Positions 59,286 through 64,000 of a DNA stretch of 64,000 nucleotides are shown piece by piece. Where the stretch lies: positions 173,920,310 to 173,984,309 of the forward strand of contig CP136064.1 of the NCBI GenBank assembly GCA_032622095.1. The letters are read 5' to 3'. The notes beneath the pieces are model-generated. The model made no database searches. It saw only the letters and a list, made by a program, of their open reading frames with translations, and was not told where the DNA came from. The DNA comes from Siphonodentalium dalli. Its lineage: Eukaryota > Mollusca > Scaphopoda > Gadilida > Siphonodentaliidae. Each line of letters starts with the position of its first letter. Positions within the stretch are counted from its first letter, which is position 1. The translations under genes were made by a program, and so were the position numbers.

Positions 59286-61281
59286 ATGGATTGTGGTTAG
59301 CTTCGTTAGCTGTCAAGTATATAGGTTTGCTACCACAACGCCCGTGCGACTTTTGTCAGCTGAATTTATATATTAACGCCATAGCAACACACTTCACGTG
59401 TATACACATATTAAAGGTGTAACTGAACCTGCATATTAACTCAAATTATATTGTTGTTGTATATGGCGCGCCTTGAAACTCAACATTATGCTGATATAGT
59501 AGTGTGTTATACCTAGATTCTGATAGTATAATGAGACTAGCATGGGAAATAGTTCCGTGGAACTTCCCATGAACAGCAGACAGCAGAAATTAATTGTTTG
59601 TACACATGTCGGAAGCTCATTCCGAAGGCCGCTCGTGCAGATATATCATCGCGGAACCTGCTGAGATGACGTCTGCGCGCTGTGACGATGACAATATGGC
59701 GTCACGATGAAGGACCTTCAATTCAAATCTTTGATATGAGGTATCACAATTTAACAATGGCTTCCAATGCAACATCAACGTAAATCATCTTCTAATTAAC
59801 CTTTTGTGACCCTCTATTCAGATTATCTGTGGAATGTTCTGTCTCTCGAGGGAATCCGTTGCAGATAATTGCTCTTCGGCCTTCCGATTAACATCTCTTG
59901 GGATAAAACTCAGTGCAGCATATCCCCACCAATACTTCGTGTTATTTAACCCCTGGCCAGTTATTCACTGGTTAGTAGTTAAAGTGTCTCGATGCGTTCA
60001 TGGTGGGTATACTGCTGGAAAAAAATCATACAAAATCAATATAACCACCAATTAAGAACATGAACGGAAACGAACAAATTTGTTACTATTTTCATTATCA
60101 ATATATCAATAATCATCCAGTGGCGAGTTTCTGCATGTTAAAACCATTGGCTGTACACATATAATGTAAACAGTGCGGTCAGTATTGTCCACAAAACCCT
60201 CAATTTGTGACGAACAATAGTTTAGCTCTCAAATGCAGACAACTATAGTCCGATTCCTTAGTCATTTTTAATTTTTGGTTTTTTAAAAGCGATCTAAAAA
60301 CGGATGCCTATTATGTGTGTTTTCATGATTGACTTGTTTCCATTCTTGAATTTTGGCGGGGTGGCCTAAATCGGGGTCACCATAATTTAGAGAGCGTTTC
60401 GTATTTACATAAAATGATAGAGGTTGCCATCTGTCGTACGGTGATCGGTGCGATTTGATATTTCCTAAAACTACTAGGCGTATTTTTGAAAATTTGGATG
60501 TGATCAGTTACTTCTTGCTGGCTACAGTTGCGATAAATATTTTACATTAAACCGAATGTACATTCTAGCATTTTGGATAAATCACGCCATTTTGTGTTTG
60601 ACGATATGTGCAAATTGAAATTGCTAAACAATTATGAGTATAAAACTCAAATTTAGTTTGTAAAATTTGGATGTGATCAGATGATTCTCGCCGGCTACAG
60701 TTTAACCTGGGACTAGTATATACTAGTCCCAGGTTTAACAATTTAACACTTGACCCAATGGAGAATTTCGTTTTTGCTCAACGTTGATAGTATCACTTAT
60801 TGGCGACCATGCGCTACTATATATATATGAAGATAAACACTCGCGTTTGACCCACTGTAGCTATCGGAAATTTAATAGATTCAATAGACGATATAGCTAT
60901 GCATCGAGATACAGTAATTGGCAAAAGTATGTGTCGAATGGTTTTGTAATGTCACCGATACTATGCAGTCTCTTGAGTCTAATTCTTAACAAGACTGAAG
61001 TTTCACGATGAGACTACTTATTAAATTATTGTTTTATTGATATTTGTTGTCAACTGACAACTTGTCAACTGTTGTCAGCCACATTGCATATCATAACGGA
61101 CTGTAATGTCATAAATACACAGGTAGATATTAGTCGTTCATAGCATTGGTGCAGCTGAGACATTTACTATATAGCATTGTAAGCTTTGGTTCCACAATTC
61201 CCATGCCATTTACATTTGGCGAGCGTAAGTACAGCGGCTGAAACACAACATTCACCTTCCAAATCAAACCATGATATCGTG
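59286..61281. other. intergenic DNA with a small perfect palindrome
   Basis: A duplicated phrase, AAAATTTGGATGTGATCAG followed by a CTACAGTT tract, occurs at about 60488 and 60662. The second copy is followed by a perfect 32-bp palindrome at 60704-60735. Frames at 59834-60055 and 60784-61011 show no domain. No gene recognised. Confidence 0.4.
60704..60735. repeat. perfect 32-bp palindrome
   Basis: AACCTGGGACTAGTAT is followed immediately by its own reverse complement with no loop. It lies directly after one copy of a diverged duplicated segment (60488 and 60662 copies) and is absent from the other copy. It would form a cruciform or be the footprint of a small foldback insertion. Confidence 0.85.
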
Positions 61282-61610
61282 TGTCTGACATTTGCAGAAT
61301 GAGATCACAGAGAGTGAATTTAGTTATTCTACCCCACGCAGCGAGCTAGCACCCCCAAACTAACCCTCCGGGGGCCTCATTCTGCTTAGGCCTCGTCTTC
61401 TGGAAGTAGCTATATCCCATAATTTGAAGAAGATAAAATGCATAATCGAGGTGACTAAGGGTAAACATCACCAACTTCAACTGGAGAACTTCAATCTGAT
61501 CCCAGGTCTTCCACAGCTATTTAGGCCAAAGCATAATGAGGTTCACAGAGGGTGTATTTGGTGATGCTAGCCCTTTTTGGGACCTCATTCTGCAAATGTC
61601 AGACACACTA
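61282..61610. mobile_element. MITE of the GAGGTCCCCAGAGGGTG family, copy 3
   Basis: GTGTGTCTGACATTTGCAGA at the left pairs with TCTGCAAATGTCAGACACAC at the right, the cleanest terminal inverted repeat of the three copies. The interior keeps TGAATTTAGTTATTCTA, GAGCTAGCA, CCTCCGGGGGCCTC and GTGATGCTAGCC blocks. It has no coding capacity. Confidence 0.7.
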
Positions 61611-62387
61611 TATCCAGACTTGATCCAAATTCCAACCACAAATAACGTTCACGATTCACGTATAGCTGTGACAATCAAGTAAAGTCGAATTGTCACTAAA
61701 ATAGAGCTGAAAGAGTAACTTTCACCAGAAAACGAAGGGTATTCAGCACTTTTGCCAAAAGGTATAAATAGGATTGGATTTTGCGCATATGATAAGATAA
61801 GATAAGATACTTTTTAATGGTCTTTAAGACACACATTTGTGTAGGACAACCTACATGTATAGATAAAAAAACGGGAATACATTATATTATATGTGATATA
61901 AATGTGACAAGTGACAGATTAACACAGATTGTAAAGATATAGAAATTAGAATATCAAATTATTTGAGTTATTACTGGACATTGGTCACCTACGGAAGGAT
62001 GTGTTGTACCATGTGGTACATCACCACCACCGTAGCTGACCAATGCCCAGCATGAGTATGGCGTTTATATAGGGTGTGAGTCTGTAAAGGAGTTGTCCGG
62101 CACTAACAGGTGACCAAAAACTATCGGGGATAGCATAAGAAAACAGTCATAAGACCATTTATTTCCATTATGGTCCCCAATGGATTCAGGCGTCATGAGA
62201 GACCGGAACACACCCGTACGCTTCTACCATCACGAACTACTGGTTTTAAAATATATTATGTTATAGTTAACCAATGAGATGTAAACGGTCAGTTGAAATT
62301 AAAGTCACGATAGGTGACAGTGAGCTGAACGGCTCATATTTTCCACTAGAATTAAAAAACACTGGAGAGATATATCGATTAAAATAG

Positions 62388-62568
62388 GTGAGAGGGTGTC
62401 TTTGACTACTGTGTAGGTTCAGTGGCTATGTGGTGATGATAAGGCTAGCATCAACTTATCGTAGTGTACCATGGACAGTAAGGTGATGTTATTCCCTTCG
62501 ACCTGAATGACACCGTTCGATCACGTACTACGACACCACAGTCAAAGGCTACCCTCACCCTAGACATT
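62388..62568. mobile_element. MITE-like inverted repeat inside the LINE 3' UTR
   Basis: TAGGTGAGAGGGTGTCTTTG and, as reverse complement, CTAGGGTGAGGGTAGCCTTT form imperfect inverted ends about 180 bp apart, with GACTACTGTG / CACAGTC just inside. ATTAAA occurs near both flanks, but no exact duplication is resolved. A second hairpin at 61975-62055 pairs GGACATTGGTCACCTACGG with CCGTAGCTGACCAATGCCC. Confidence 0.5.
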
Positions 62569-62840
62569 AAATAAAAATTATATACAAAGCAAACTCTCCT
62601 AAGTGCATCATGAAACTACACAATCGCCTACTTTGTTAATAGTACTTATAGATAGAACTTTCAGATTTTTTATATCTATTAAAATAATCTGATTGAATAG
62701 CCTTGGTCCATACTGTGTTGTTACCTTTGGGATCAATTTGGTTAGAAAAATCATTCCAGAGTACTATTCTTGTATAACAGAAACTGTCCGAGCCAAAAGG
62801 ACCTACATGAGGGATTGTGATTTTTTGTTGCCCTGATCTT

Positions 62841-63950
62841 AATTCATAGCTACAGTAAGAGCTAACTCTGGTAAGTGTTCAGAGAGATATTTTGGAGCAT
62901 TTGAGTCCACAATCTTCTTCATTAGCGACAGCTTTCTTTGGTTAACCCGCTGTTCAACAGTTACCATATTCATTTTAGATGTTCCTTGTACCCCACAGTT
63001 GCTCGGTTATGCAGCCCAAGACAAAATATAATCAATCTATTCTGAGATTTCTGCAATCTCCCTTTGGTTGTTGTAGTTAGTGCACTATACCATGAGCAAC
63101 AAGCACAACCACAGTAGCACTGAATCAAAGCAAGAACTAGTAATCTTTTTGTGAAGCTTGTTAAAAATTCAGCTTTTCTATAGAGGAACTTAAGTCTTGA
63201 TCATGATTTAGATAAGACTGTTTGATCTGAGGCTTCTCCACTTAGATGTTGTTCCAAAACCACTCCCAGATAAGTAACGGTGTTAGAGGGGCTGATTCTA
63301 GTCTGATTACAATTGATGTTAAGCTGATTGCAGGATCGAATTCTTGGTTGGTACCCAAACAGAATAGATTCGGTCTTACCTAAATGTAGGGAAAGCCTAT
63401 TGTCTATAAGCCATTCACTAAGAGAGGAAAGCTGTGCACTCAAAGACTGCTCTATCCTCTGAACACATTTCCCAGATACAAGCAATGCATAGTCATCTGC
63501 ATACAATAGCAGCCTACACTTTACTGCGGCCGGTGCATCATTGACATAGATTAAAAATAATAATGGCCCAATAATTTATCCCTGGGGAACGCCGCAAGTA
63601 ATCAAATTTGTGTCTGAGAAAGAGCCATTAATGTCCGTAATTTGTGTTCGATTAATGAGATAAACTTTGAACCAATTAAGAGCATTACTATCAAAGCCCA
63701 TGGCGTGCAATTTGTCTAAAAGTATATGGTGGTCTACCGCATCAAAGGCTTTTTGTAGGTCTATCAATACCATTCCAGTATACTTCCATTGATCCATTTG
63801 TTCCCGAATGTAATCAGCGAGATAAGTCATGGTGGATTGAGTCGAGAATCCAGATCTAAACCCAGATTGAAACTCATATAGAAGTTCCGATTTATTTAAA
63901 TATTTCTCCATCTGTTTAAAAACCACCTTTTCCAAAATTTTAGAGACCAC
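62841..63950 (-). pseudogene. LINE reverse transcriptase ORF, inactivated
   Basis: The N-terminal part begins MVSKILEKVVFKQMEKYLNK and includes the RT motifs FQSGFRSGFSTQ, IDLQKAFDAVDHHILLDKL and CGVPQG. An in-frame stop (TAA, 63573-63575) replaces the residue after GVPQG, normally serine. The same frame then continues through IIGPLLFLIYVNDAP to the catalytic YADDYALL and on to a second stop near 63201. RT-thumb and C-terminal homology then resumes: RLKFLYRKAEFLTSFTKRLL, VLALIQCYCGCACCSWYSAL, and, after a frameshift near 63000, QRVNQRKLSLMKKIVDSNAP to AMN at about 62843. Clade is CR1/L2/Jockey group by motif pattern. The copy cannot encode active enzyme. Confidence 0.85.
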
Positions 63951-64000
63951 GCTAATGATGGAGACATGCCGGTAGTTACTAGGGTTGGTTTTTTCATTTT

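Larger units (their letters stand above)
61791..64000 (-). mobile_element. non-LTR retrotransposon (CR1/L2/Jockey group), 3' part
   Basis: The element runs on the minus strand: RT-encoding sequence from the window end down to about 62850, then a 3' UTR of about 1 kb ending in a TATCTTATC-type short repeat at 61791-61810. Its 5' part lies beyond 64000. The 3' UTR appears to contain small inverted-repeat insertions at about 61975-62055 and 62388-62568. Confidence 0.8.

Noticed and set aside
31039-64000. A second host gene downstream of the transporter
   Set aside because: I found no run of exons with consistent family motifs; recognisable coding pieces all belong to mobile elements.

Overview
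The window is AT-rich (roughly 36-37% GC by eye), intron-bearing metazoan DNA packed with transposable elements. No bacterial gene organisation is present. The repeat types (tRNA-like SINE, RTE-like retroposons with (CA)n or (GACA)n tails, CR1/L2/Jockey-type LINEs, hAT, TTAA and TA-flanked MITEs, a DIRS-like element) and the transporter's sequence fit a marine invertebrate. A mollusc or another lophotrochozoan is my guess; the sequence does not prove a phylum.

Only one host gene is securely identified. Positions 3667-31038 (+) hold the last seven coding exons of a class-I-like facilitative glucose transporter (SLC2A/GLUT family). They cover transmembrane helix 6 to the stop codon, about 306 residues. 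The first half (TM1-5) must lie upstream of base 1. Introns run from 0.8 to 7.2 kb and are filled with mobile elements.

Layout. 1-3666: upstream intron with a 30-G run and a TA-flanked foldback MITE. 3775-11628: introns with a retroposon just after exon 3 and a G/C-rich satellite of about 168 bp units in two opposite-orientation arrays, ending at a 100-N assembly gap. 11842-18566: foldback MITE and a 3.06 kb element with terminal inverted repeats of about 570 bp and a 5-bp target duplication. 18643-23517: an AAGATGGC-containing tandem repeat, a tRNA-like SINE and an RTE-like retroposon. 23646-30834: TTAA MITEs and a DIRS-type element of about 4.95 kb sitting inside a TTAA-flanked element.

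After the stop codon at 31038 I see no second convincing host gene. 31039-42480 is hAT-like insertions and nested MITEs. 42500-43708 is a decayed transposon-type ORF with a partial duplication and a Cys-rich tail. 43841-59290 holds tandem and dispersed repeats, reverse-oriented RTE-like retroposons and a LINE 3' remnant. 61791-64000 is a decayed LINE on the minus strand whose 5' part runs off the window.

The most informative structures are the DIRS-like element, recognised from its internal complementary region matching a terminus-to-terminus circle junction; the palindromically arranged satellite; the long-TIR element; and the recurrence of an AAGATGGC (YY1-like) core in several apparently unrelated repeat families.
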